Part shown: piece by piece, positions 48,860 to 57,532 of the stretch
Layout: the number at the start of each line of letters is the position of its first letter
Position numbering within the stretch: position 1 is the first letter of the stretch
Assembly (NCBI GenBank): GCA_000209815.1
Contig: FP929036.1
Coordinates: 267,907-331,906, forward strand
DNA: 64,000 bases
Direction of reading: 5' to 3'
Source of the DNA: Butyrivibrio fibrisolvens 16/4
Lineage (GTDB): Bacteria; Bacillota; Clostridia; Lachnospirales; Lachnospiraceae
Position numbers and translations under genes: made by a program
The notes under the pieces: model-generated
The model's input: only the letters and a program-made list of their open reading frames with translations
Databases searched by the model: none
Told to the model about the DNA's origin: nothing

Positions 48860-50059
48860 TTATTCTGCTACAGCTTCTGTCTCAACAACTGCTGTATTAT
48901 CTACCTCTGCATCAGTTGTCTCTTCTACAAGGTCTGCTTCAACCTTGCTATCAGCCTCAGTAATGTCTGCTTCAACTAATTCTGCATCAGACTCAATTAC
49001 CTCAGAAACTTCTGTTTCAACATACTCTTCGTTAATTGCAGGAACAAAAGTTGTAAATTGATTTAAGACATCCTCAGACATATATCCGTCAGCAACAGCC
49101 TGCTTAGCTAAATCATAGCACTCAGCTGTTGTCTTCTTAGGAGCGATAGATGTTCCAGCTACTGATGTTGTTCCATAAAGTGAAGTATAGAATGATGTTG
49201 TAGCGAAGTTTAAAGTAAGCATTCTAGTACCTGTTTGTACCCATAATGTAGTTCCTTTCTTCTCACCACAGCAATCATAGTTGCCCCAAACATCTTCGCG
49301 TAAGTAGCTATCACAGTGAGCAGCTGATGAATCTCCATTATAGCCACCATCTTCATGATTAACACCGGCATACTGCCAAACTATGTTAAGCACTGAAGAA
49401 ATACTATAGAATGGATTCTTATCACTAGTATCTCCAAGTCTCTTTACCATACCTTCACGAGTGAAGCCCTTGATAAGAGGTGAACCAAATGTAACTGTAT
49501 TAAGTACTTCGTAATTGTCCTTAATATACTTATCAGCTGCCACCTGCTGTGCAATCATTCCACCAAGACTATGTCCTGCAAGAATAATATTGCTACCTGC
49601 TGGAATTCTATCAATGATAGCATTCTTTACATTTGTCTTATACTCATTACTTAATTCAAAGCCTGATAAAAGATCTTCCTTAACAGTTGTAGTCTGATTC
49701 TCAACGATTGTCTCTGTTCCTGAAAGTGCTACCACATAAACTTCCTTATCTTCAGTACCCCAGCAAGTATTATAAGTCATTCTACCTTCTGTGATAGAAA
49801 TAGGACCAGCTGATTGATAATCTGCATAACCAACCTTTGTAAGTGTTGCCATCTGAGCAGCATTCTCAATAGTTACAGTCTCACCGTTCTGGATTTTATA
49901 AACCATATCCATGATTTTAAAATCTGTTTCTGTGTGAAGAATATAATTTGTATCTCCGCCTGCTGGAAGAATAGATCCAGCCTCTGCAACCATTGGATTT
50001 ACAAGAATAGTTGAAACCGCAAGAGCCGCAGCTATAGTTCTTAAAACTCTTTTTCTCAT
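48860..50059 (-). CDS. Exported lipase_3-like hydrolase with acidic tail
   Basis: 399 residues. Signal peptide (AAALAVSTILVNPMVAEA), then an alpha/beta-hydrolase of the fungal lipase-3 kind: VYVVALSGTE as oxyanion block and NIILAGHSLGGMIAQQVA with nucleophile Ser; the Asp and His candidates lie in the later part (VTFGSPLIKG, AHCDSYLRED). The last 55 residues are highly acidic, with repeated EADITEADSKVEADLVEE-like pattern and no membrane anchor or sortase motif. It should be released or held loosely at the wall and act on lipids or esters. The 200 bases upstream contain its promoter region; nothing else seen there. Confidence 0.82.
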   Translation of the reverse strand: MRKRVLRTIAAALAVSTILVNPMVAEAGSILPAGGDTNYILHTETDFKIMDMVYKIQNGETVTIENAAQMATLTKVGYADYQSAGPISITEGRMTYNTCWGTEDKEVYVVALSGTETIVENQTTTVKEDLLSGFELSNEYKTNVKNAIIDRIPAGSNIILAGHSLGGMIAQQVAADKYIKDNYEVLNTVTFGSPLIKGFTREGMVKRLGDTSDKNPFYSISSVLNIVWQYAGVNHEDGGYNGDSSAAHCDSYLREDVWGNYDCCGEKKGTTLWVQTGTRMLTLNFATTSFYTSLYGTTSVAGTSIAPKKTTAECYDLAKQAVADGYMSEDVLNQFTTFVPAINEEYVETEVSEVIESDAELVEADITEADSKVEADLVEETTDAEVDNTAVVETEAVAE

Positions 50060-50261
50060 AATTGTTTTTACTCCTTTTCTATTGCGGAAACCAATATAAC
50101 AGGATTAGTTTTCTAATGCTTCCCAAAATTAAAACAATACAAAGAGTTTTTTTGTGAGTATTGCGATTTGTCAGACAATGTATTTTTTCGAGTCTACATT
50201 GTTATTATTCTATTTTTTATTTTCATATAGCCTTAATACATAACTTTTGCCCAAAACAGAA

Positions 50262-51644
50262 CTAATTCTTGGCCAAAATTGCCACTGTTTCTGTATGCAT
50301 AGTATGACCGAATTGGTCGCAGACAGTGTACTTCTGCAGATGATAACCATTCTCCTCTAGATGCTTCAGGTCGCGGGCCAGGGTGGCGCTGTCACAGCTG
50401 ACGTAGACAATGCGCTCTGGCTGCATTTTTATCATGGTATCTAATGCTACTACATCGCAGCCTTTTCTAGGTGGATCTACCATGATAACATCTGGATGAG
50501 ACATCTTTTCGTAGATTTCTGGGAGGACTACTTCCGCTTCGCCACAATAGAATTCTGTGTTATCAAGACCATTAAGCTTTGCATTAGCCTTGGCATTTTC
50601 GATGGCCTGTGGCACTACCTCAATACCGATAACGTGTCCTGCATGCTTTGCCATAGAAAGTGAAATGGTGCCGATTCCACAATAAAGATCCCACACTTCT
50701 TCCTTACCAGTCAAGCCTGCATACTCTAAAGCCTTACTGTATAATCTCTCCATCTGATCGTGGTTCACCTGATAGAAGGAATTTGCGCTGATATCAAAAG
50801 CAATGGTATCACCATTTGTAAGTGTGATGGTATCTCTGATGGCTTCCTTGCCGTAGAGTACCTTTGTCTCATATCCCATAATGACGTTATCACGACGGGT
50901 ATTGATATTAAGAACAAGTGAAGCAAGCTCAGGCTCCACAGATTTCACATGAGCTACCAATGTATCAACCTTTGGTAGCTTATCTCCATTCACCACTACA
51001 CAAACCATAGTCTCACCTGTGGCCTTGCCCTCACGGACAAGCACGTGGCGAATCAATCCTTTACCTGTAGCCTCATTATATGCAGACACACCACATTCCT
51101 TCATGTAATCGATTACCGCATATACGATATTCATACTCTTCTTAGAGCAAATCTTACAATCATCAGATGGAACGATTCTGTGGCTTCTGGCACCGTAAAA
51201 TCCTGCGATAATATTTCCATCCTTATCTGTGCCGATAGGTACCTGGGCCTTGTTGCGATAGCGAAGTGGCTCTGCCATTCCAAGAATAGGCTCGCGGATA
51301 GAATCCACGAAAGCCCTATCATAGCCACCTATCTTTACCAGATTGTTGGCCACAATATTGTCCTTTATCTCAAGCTGTTTATCATAGCTTACCTGCATAA
51401 TCTGGCAGCCACCGCACTGCTTTGCATTGGGGCAGGCTGGCTGAACCCGGAATGGACTGGCCTCAACAACCTCCTTCAAAGCTGCGAAGCAGTATGTTTT
51501 CTTTACCTTTGTAATGATGACATCACAAACATCACCTACAACTGCGTCTTTGACAAAAATGGTCACACCATCAGTGTGACCAATTCCAGCCCCTTCAAGG
51601 GACATATCTTCTATTGTTAATCTTACAATATCGTTTTTATTCAT
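50262..51644 (-). CDS. rlmD: 23S rRNA (uracil-C5)-methyltransferase, RlmD/RumA family
   Basis: 460 residues. TRAM domain at the start (DIVRLTIEDMSLEGAGIGHT), iron-sulfur Cys cluster CPNAKQCGGC with a fourth Cys in DDCKICSKK, then a SAM-binding fold with VWDLYCGIGTISLSMA, VDPPRKGCD and the catalytic Cys in RIVYVSCDSATLARDL. It methylates a uridine in 23S rRNA (U1939 or U747 in E. coli numbering; which one cannot be told). Start overlaps the yhaM stop by one base (TAATG). Confidence 0.92.
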   Translation of the reverse strand: MNKNDIVRLTIEDMSLEGAGIGHTDGVTIFVKDAVVGDVCDVIITKVKKTYCFAALKEVVEASPFRVQPACPNAKQCGGCQIMQVSYDKQLEIKDNIVANNLVKIGGYDRAFVDSIREPILGMAEPLRYRNKAQVPIGTDKDGNIIAGFYGARSHRIVPSDDCKICSKKSMNIVYAVIDYMKECGVSAYNEATGKGLIRHVLVREGKATGETMVCVVVNGDKLPKVDTLVAHVKSVEPELASLVLNINTRRDNVIMGYETKVLYGKEAIRDTITLTNGDTIAFDISANSFYQVNHDQMERLYSKALEYAGLTGKEEVWDLYCGIGTISLSMAKHAGHVIGIEVVPQAIENAKANAKLNGLDNTEFYCGEAEVVLPEIYEKMSHPDVIMVDPPRKGCDVVALDTMIKMQPERIVYVSCDSATLARDLKHLEENGYHLQKYTVCDQFGHTMHTETVAILAKN

Positions 51645-52606
51645 TAATTCTTTCCTGTTCTACGGATGTTTGAATCAAGCAGACGGTTAAATCCCTGCCA
51701 AGTCAAATTATTCTCCTCAACATTTTCAAGAGCTTCATAAATAGTCTCAAGCTTTGCATCGATGTTGTCCGCAAATGAAAGCGCAATAGCCTCTGCGATA
51801 GCTGGCTTCTTTGGTGAACCAAACTCCAGCTCCCCGTGATGTGAAAGGATACAGTGGATAAGCTCCTTGCGCTTTACAGCTGGGAAACCTTCGATATCAT
51901 CGATAGCTCTGTCAATCATAGTAGCCCCTACGTAGATGTGACCGAGAAGCTGCCCCTCATCTGTGTAATCATTTCGTGGGAACTCTGAAAGCTCCTTAAC
52001 CTTTCCAATGTCGTGGAAAATGGCTGCTGTGATAAGCAAATCTCTATCTAAAAATGGGTACTGCTTGCTAAAGTAATCGCAGTTTGTAGCTACTGAAAGA
52101 GTGTGCTCTAAAAGTCCACCTGTAAAACCGTGATGAACTGATTTTGCAGCTGAATGAGACTTGAATGTCTCGATAAATTCTTTATCTTCAACAAAATATT
52201 TTCTAAGTAATGCCTTAAAATATGGAGTCTTGATGGAATTGATAAGCGACATTAAGTCATTCCACATAACCCCGATATCCTTCTTGCTGGAAGGGATATA
52301 ATCTGCAATATCAAACTCGCCCTCATTGGCCTTGCGAAGGCGCTTTATATTAAACTGTAGCGCACCATTCCAGCTAGTGATATCGCCTGTAACTGTAACG
52401 AAATCCAACTCATCATAGTCGCTGATGCCCTCGGAATCTACATCCCAAATCTTTGCATCAATGGTGCCTGTCTTATCGCATAATGTCAGTGATTCAAAAG
52501 CCTTTCCTGTCTTTGAAATGCCCTGAGTCTTCTTCTTGCAAAGGTATGTTTCTGTACCTCTGTCTCCCTCTTTGAGGGTGTTAATGTATTTCATGTAATT
52601 CTCCAT
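51644..52606 (-). CDS. yhaM: 3'-5' exoribonuclease YhaM-like (OB fold plus HD domain)
   Basis: 320 residues. An OB-fold nucleic-acid-binding domain (residues about 15-100, GTIDAKIWDVDSEGISDYDE) is followed by an HD domain with GGLLEHTLSVATNCDYF, ITAAIFHDIGKVKEL and CILSHHGELEFGSP, full metal-ligand set. YhaM degrades short RNA and DNA from the 3' end. Located directly before rlmD with overlap, so both belong to an RNA-metabolism operon. Two small perfect hairpins precede its start codon. Confidence 0.9.
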   Translation of the reverse strand: MENYMKYINTLKEGDRGTETYLCKKKTQGISKTGKAFESLTLCDKTGTIDAKIWDVDSEGISDYDELDFVTVTGDITSWNGALQFNIKRLRKANEGEFDIADYIPSSKKDIGVMWNDLMSLINSIKTPYFKALLRKYFVEDKEFIETFKSHSAAKSVHHGFTGGLLEHTLSVATNCDYFSKQYPFLDRDLLITAAIFHDIGKVKELSEFPRNDYTDEGQLLGHIYVGATMIDRAIDDIEGFPAVKRKELIHCILSHHGELEFGSPKKPAIAEAIALSFADNIDAKLETIYEALENVEENNLTWQGFNRLLDSNIRRTGKN

Positions 52607-52612
52607 TTCTAA

Positions 52613-52641
52613 GCTCCAGTGGAGCCGCGCAGCTAGGCTGC
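52613..52641 (-). promoter_or_regulatory. Two small hairpins covering the yhaM ribosome binding site
   Basis: GCTCCAGTGGAGC (52613-52625) and GCAGCTAGGCTGC (52629-52641) are both palindromic. The GGAG of the first is seven bases from the yhaM ATG, so the fold would hide the binding site. Confidence 0.45.
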
Positions 52642-52783
52642 AAATTAACTTACTTAATTATAAGTGAAGAACGCTATATAATCAATGAAAAGGGGATGAG
52701 CGAAAATATAAATTTTTTCACTTATTTTTAATCATTTTCGCACTTTTTGTATGATAGGATGAGCAATATAAGGAGTATTAACT

Positions 52784-54825
52784 ATGGATACAAAAAAATT
52801 ATTTCCTCAGGTGGATGGCCTGCTTCACGGCGGAGACTACAATCCAGAGCAATGGCTTGATCGACCTGACATTTTAGAAAAAGATATTGAATATATGAAA
52901 CAGGCAGGCATAAACACTGTCACAATGGGTGTATTTTCCTGGGCTGTCCACGAACCAACTGAAGGCAACATTAGCTTCGATTGGCTGGCACCTATTATGG
53001 ACAAGCTCTATGCTAATGGAATCTATACTGTGCTTGCCACACCTACCGGAGCTCGTCCTGCCTGGCTTGATGAAAAATATCCATCAGCTATGCGTTGCGA
53101 TGAACGTGGTGTGAGAAATCATCACGGCGTGCGTCATAATCACTGTATGCAGTCACCTGAATTTCGAGAAAAGGTTCGCATTATGGATACCGCACTTGCA
53201 AAGAAATTTGCTAACCATCCTGGACTATTAATGTGGCACATTTCAAATGAATTTGGAGGCTACTGCTACTGCGATACCTGCCGAAAGAAATTTCAGGAGT
53301 GGCTTGCAGACCGCTACGATCACGATATAAATAAGCTTAACAAGGCCTGGTGGACCACCTTCTGGTCCCACACCTTTAACAGCTTTGACCAGATTGATCC
53401 ACCTTACGCAAACGGTGAAAACTGTGTGCTTGGACTTAATCTTGATTGGAAGAGATTCTCCACCTGGTCTGCTACAGATTTTATGAGATTTGAAATCGAC
53501 ACTCTAAGATCTGCAGGTGCCACAGAGCCTACCACTACAAATTTCATGGAGATGTTCTACGATTATGATTACTGGTACATGAGCAAATTCATCGATATTA
53601 TCAGCTGGGACAATTACCCTGAGATGCACAATAACAGGCAGTCAGATGCAGACCATCTATTAGAGCGCAGCTTTAATCACGCCCTATTTAGAAGCTTGAA
53701 GCCTGGCCAGCCATTTATGATGATGGAGTCTGCTCCCGGTGTGGTTAACTGGAGACCTTACAACAAATATCGTCGTCCAGGTATGCACAAGCTAATTTCA
53801 ATGCAGGCTGTGTCTGCTGGAAGTGATACTGTCCAGTATTTCCAAATCAGAAAGAGCCGCGGTTCTTCTGAGCAATGGCACGGTGCTGTAATTGATCATA
53901 TCGGAACAAACGACACACGAATCTTTAAAGAAGTAGCCGGCCTTGGTGCTGATTTAAAAAAGATTTCCGAGATTGCAGGCACTGTTTCAAACAACAAGGT
54001 TGCTATTATTTATGATTGGGACAATCGCTGGGCAATAGATGACGCCTGGGCTCTCTCAAATGAAACAAAAATTACGATAAGACCTGTATGGAAATCTACA
54101 ATGAGTTTATGAGTCTTGGCGTTGAGCCTGATATCGTTTCATCCCACAGTGATTGGAGCAACTACAAGATAATCTGTGCACCAATGCTTTATGTTCTTCA
54201 GGATGGCATTGGCCAAAAGATTTATGATTTTGTACATGATGGTGGACAGTTTATGGCTACCTATTTCACTGGCTATGTCAACAAAGATTTACTTGCTAAT
54301 CTTGGTGGCTTCCCTGGAGATAATCTTGATAAGGTATTTGGTCTTCGTTCAGAAGAAATCGACACTCTTTATCCTGAAGATGAGGTTGCTGTTAGCATAT
54401 TAGATAAAGCAGGACGCACTGCCCATAGAATAAAGGTTCACGATTATCAGGAATTACTTAGAGATGTGAATGCTGATGTTCTTGCCCGTTACGATAATGA
54501 CTATATGGCAGGAAAACCTGCGATTACAAGAAATTCTTTAGGCAAAGGCCATGCCTACTACATTGCCTGCCGTACCAATCAGCACGATATCGAGTTTGTT
54601 TATCGAGAAATACTAGAGTATGCTGATATCGTATATACGAAATTACCTGTTGGTGTAGAAAAACATTCACGCTACGCTGATGGAATTCAGTATGATTTCT
54701 ATCTTAATGTCACAGAAGACACTCAGACGCTCTCCGGCATACAGGGCACAGATCTTCTCTCTGATAGCGAGATAGATGGTTCACTCAATCTTGAACGATA
54801 TCAAGTAGCTATAATTAAACACTAA
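52784..54825 (+). CDS. Beta-galactosidase, family GH42 (frameshift)
   Basis: About 681 residues after one A is added at 54067-54071, so that WALSNETK runs on as NYDKTCMEIYNEFMSLGVEP. The catalytic barrel contains GGDYNPEQWLDRPDILEKD, the acid/base Glu in LLMWHISNEFGGYCYC and the nucleophile Glu in FMMMESAPGVVNW. A Cys cluster for zinc is seen (CYCDTC). The trimerisation domain (FMSLGVEPDIVSSHSDWSNY) and a beta-rich C-terminal domain follow. No signal peptide: it acts inside on galactosides such as arabinogalactan- or milk-derived sugars. Single gene with AAGGAG before the ATG. Confidence 0.92.
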
Positions 54826-54840
54826 ATATTTTAAATATAA

Positions 54841-54872
54841 CAAGAGCCCGGCAAATTTGCCGAGCTCTTTTC
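54841..54872. terminator. Bidirectional terminator between GH42 and DUF4097 genes
   Basis: GAGCCCGGCAAATTTGCCGAGCTC stem is split here as GAGC..GGCAAA/TTTGCC..GCTC, with TTTTCTTT on the plus side; it serves both convergent genes. Confidence 0.8.
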
Positions 54873-54873
54873 T

Positions 54874-55668
54874 TTAATTACGTGCCTTAATATTTACGCT
54901 TCCAAATGAACAATCTGCATTGATTTTATTTCTATCTGTGTTTGGTGCATTAATGTCCACATCTCCAAAATCACACTCGCAATCAATCTGGTCATAGTTT
55001 CCAGTAATATCAATATCTCCCGCATTGGCGTTTACCTCTGCGGATTTTACAGTTGACTCCATAAGATTAATATCGCCTGCATTTGCATCTACGTCTACCT
55101 TGTCTGATGTCACGTTTGTCACATCAATGTCACCGGCATTTGCATCTATATCAATTTTTCCTGCTGTAATATCTTTGATATCGATATCGCCTGCATTTGC
55201 ATTTATATCAAGATTATCTGCCTTAACATCCTTAATATCAATGTCTCCTGCTGCTACATCAATTTTAACGTTGTCTAGAGCAGTATTGTTAGGAATCATA
55301 ATATCTACTTTGAATCCATCAGAATCTGAAATATGCTTTACATTGTCTCTCTGATATATAATAAGCTTTCCACCTTTAAGCTCCACCTTTGGCTCATATT
55401 TCTCTGGAAAACTGGCATCTACTGATAATTTATCGCCATACTTAATATTTATATCTGCCTCATTCATATCGATGGCAACATCTGTTAACTTTTCATTAGA
55501 AAAATCATAAGTCTTTAATTCCACATTTTTTCCTGCAGGCCAACTATTGCTAAGCACTCTAAATCCACCCCAATTAATCACGTGTCCCCATATGGATACC
55601 ACTACGACGATTAATGTAATAAGCCAAATCAAAACTAAATATTTTTTAGTCCATTTCTTGTTATCCAT
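54874..55668 (-). CDS. DUF4097-family envelope protein with tandem beta repeats
   Basis: 264 residues. One N-terminal membrane span (residues about 9-30) and an outside domain made of beta-strand repeats of 18-20 residues, with the core INANAGDIDIKDI, IDANAGDIDVTNV, VDANAGDINLMES, VNANAGDIDITGN. Such repeats build a right-handed beta helix in DUF4097 (LiaG-like/adhesin-like) proteins. Two bases separate its start region from the stop of the DUF1700 gene, so they are one operon under PadR. Function is unknown; family members sense or respond to envelope stress. Confidence 0.85.
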   Translation of the reverse strand: MDNKKWTKKYLVLIWLITLIVVVVSIWGHVINWGGFRVLSNSWPAGKNVELKTYDFSNEKLTDVAIDMNEADINIKYGDKLSVDASFPEKYEPKVELKGGKLIIYQRDNVKHISDSDGFKVDIMIPNNTALDNVKIDVAAGDIDIKDVKADNLDINANAGDIDIKDITAGKIDIDANAGDIDVTNVTSDKVDVDANAGDINLMESTVKSAEVNANAGDIDITGNYDQIDCECDFGDVDINAPNTDRNKINADCSFGSVNIKARN

Positions 55669-55671
55669 TTC

Positions 55672-56640
55672 TTAATCCTCCTCCGCTGCCAATACTACCT
55701 CTAACAATCTATGTGCAATGGCTGCTATTGGCCATATAACCCAAGTAATGTGCCAATCCATAGTAACAAAGCTTGTAATCAGATATATGCATGTGATTGT
55801 AGGCCAGTAAACTTCCATAACACCTTCTGCAAATTTATTAATATACACGATATCACCTTTATCCTTTCCATAACTACCGCTGATTGTCTTAGAATCATTA
55901 AGCTTTAAAACCTTCTCATAGCTTCCCATTACAGTGCTGGCATAGATTATCATGAAAACACCTACACCAATAAAGTAGAATAAGCAATTTGAAACGATTT
56001 CAACATCGATTGCTACTGTAGGAATCCAAAGAATGAATAACATAATTGCTACAGAAATAATCACTGCATGAGGAACTTTAAAAGCTCTCTTCTTGCTCTT
56101 TACCATATCTGCTGTTGCCATATCAATCTGGCATAGCTCCTTGTCTAAGAATTCCCAATCTTTACCACGGATGCCTGCAAAAACAAACAATGCAACTGCA
56201 ATAGCGATGCTAATAAACATTCCTGTCACTCCAAGTCCATCTCCTAACTGGCCCCTAAGAAGGAATTCAAATAGAATTGGCCACGTAACGGATGTGATGC
56301 AAAGCAAAACGCCAATACCGATTAATAATCCATTTCCCTTTGCCACATTTAAGTAATCCTCTACTTCTTCCATTCTAAGGAAATGACGTGGCTTAGATTC
56401 TTCTCTCTCGTGAGTCGCCTCAACTTCCTTAGTAAGGCCAAGGTCTGCTGCAAGCTCATCAAGATTTCCAAACTCAGCGATAACTGTGCCAACTGCCTGA
56501 TTCTCATTCACTCCATCAGCTATCATCTCGTTGAATTTATCTTCCATCATTGAAAGCAACTCAGCCTTTGCTTTCTTAACCTCTGGAGTATTTGGCATAT
56601 TAGCAAACATTGTCTCCAAGTAGTTTCTTATTGTTTCCAT
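55672..56640 (-). CDS. HAAS/DUF1700-domain membrane protein
   Basis: 322 residues. The N-terminal HAAS (DUF1700) helical domain (about 1-75, YLETMFANMPNTPEVKKAKA and AVGTVIAEFGNLDELAADLG) is followed by six or so membrane helices. HAAS proteins act as anti-regulators or membrane partners in PadR operons. The order PadR, HAAS, DUF4097 is a common Firmicute set. Confidence 0.85.
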   Translation of the reverse strand: METIRNYLETMFANMPNTPEVKKAKAELLSMMEDKFNEMIADGVNENQAVGTVIAEFGNLDELAADLGLTKEVEATHEREESKPRHFLRMEEVEDYLNVAKGNGLLIGIGVLLCITSVTWPILFEFLLRGQLGDGLGVTGMFISIAIAVALFVFAGIRGKDWEFLDKELCQIDMATADMVKSKKRAFKVPHAVIISVAIMLFILWIPTVAIDVEIVSNCLFYFIGVGVFMIIYASTVMGSYEKVLKLNDSKTISGSYGKDKGDIVYINKFAEGVMEVYWPTITCIYLITSFVTMDWHITWVIWPIAAIAHRLLEVVLAAEED

Positions 56641-56665
56641 ATCTCTTCTCCTATCTCTACTATTC

Positions 56666-57004
56666 CTATTTTTTTATGAATCGCTCAATTACTTCTTTGG
56701 TAAGTTCCCATTCATCACATTTCTCACGGTAAAAAGCCTGCCCCGCTTCTGTGACTCTGTAATAAGTTCTCTTCTTTCCATTTCCTTCTGGATCTGGGTC
56801 TGCAACGAAGGATTCTATGTATCCGTTCTTCTCCATTCGAGTGAAGGCCGAATAAAGTGTGGTCTCCTTGATTATGTATTTCTCCTCTGTGATTGTCTTT
56901 ATTTGCTTTGATATTTCATAACCATAGGATGGCTCTTTAATAAGGATGCTAAGAATCATGGTATCGTTGTAGCCACGGATTACGTCACTACTGATTTCGC
57001 CCAT
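56666..57004 (-). CDS. PadR-family transcriptional regulator
   Basis: 112 residues. Winged helix of PadR type: MILSILIKEPSYGYEISKQI, TLYSAFTRMEKNGYIESF and RTYYRVTEAGQAFYREKCDE. It is the first gene of the operon with the DUF1700 and DUF4097 genes and is probably an autorepressor through the repeats in its promoter. GGAGG precedes the ATG. Confidence 0.93.
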   Translation of the reverse strand: MGEISSDVIRGYNDTMILSILIKEPSYGYEISKQIKTITEEKYIIKETTLYSAFTRMEKNGYIESFVADPDPEGNGKKRTYYRVTEAGQAFYREKCDEWELTKEVIERFIKK

Positions 57005-57037
57005 ATAATTCCTCCTTTACCATTTTCCTTTATTTAG

Positions 57038-57132
57038 TGTACTTCATCTGTCGTACTTTATCTATCGTACTACGACTGATAGAGTACTTCATCTGTTGAA
57101 GTAAATATACTACGACAGATAAAGTATGTCAA
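57038..57132 (-). promoter_or_regulatory. PadR operon promoter with five operator copies
   Basis: Minus strand TTGACA (57127-57132), 17 bases, TATATT (57104-57109). Five copies of TACTTTATCTGTCGTA or close variants lie at about 57039-57056, 57053-57070, 57071-57087 (inverted), 57084-57103 and 57111-57126 (inverted). They cover the promoter and the start region. Confidence 0.78.
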
Positions 57133-57175
57133 CATATTTTTAAAAATATTTTTTGTAAATTGCTAAAATTGTCAA

Positions 57176-57212
57176 AAAAATACAGCCCAAAGCTTACTGC
57201 TTCAGGCTGTTT
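57176..57212 (-). terminator. Terminator of the small gene at 57267
   Basis: CAGCCTGAAGC/GCTTTGGGCTG stem with loop AGTAA, followed by TATTTTTTT on the minus strand. Confidence 0.75.
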
Positions 57213-57266
57213 TTAAAAGGAGAATAATAAATGAAAAAGAATTTCACATATAATCCAAATCACTTA

Positions 57267-57404
57267 TTATGCGTTAGCTATGCTAACTACCCTGAGTGTA
57301 CAATTAGATAAGAACTCGGTCTTAATACCGATTCTATTAAGGTCAAATGCCTTTCTAAAAACCTCCTCAATTGTCGAGCATCTAATGATTTCTCCGATTG
57401 CCAT
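57267..57404 (-). CDS. Small unknown protein, 45 residues
   Basis: ATG at 57404 has GAGGA nine bases upstream. The protein is MAIGEIIRCSTIEEVFRKAF followed by DLNRIGIKTEFLSNCTLRVV and SIANA, with two cysteines. No signal peptide, no known family. The unit has its own terminator 55 bases after the stop, which supports real transcription. The opposite strand has a 26-codon frame (57231-57311) with a ribosome binding site, so the true coding strand is not fully settled. A peptide signal precursor or small regulatory protein is possible. Confidence 0.45.
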   Translation of the reverse strand: MAIGEIIRCSTIEEVFRKAFDLNRIGIKTEFLSNCTLRVVSIANA

Positions 57405-57532
57405 TTTTGTTATTCCTCCTCAAATAATTTTTTCAACTGAATACTTTATCGGTTGATTTGTGTTTTTCATTACCTTTTATCTGAAGAAATAATAACATTT
57501 CATTTATCACACTAGTATCACACTATGAAATA

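Noticed and set aside
57231-57311. A 26-codon plus-strand ORF with a ribosome binding site
   Set aside because: It is opposite the 45-codon frame that has a matching terminator, and it has no terminator of its own; kept only as an alternative.
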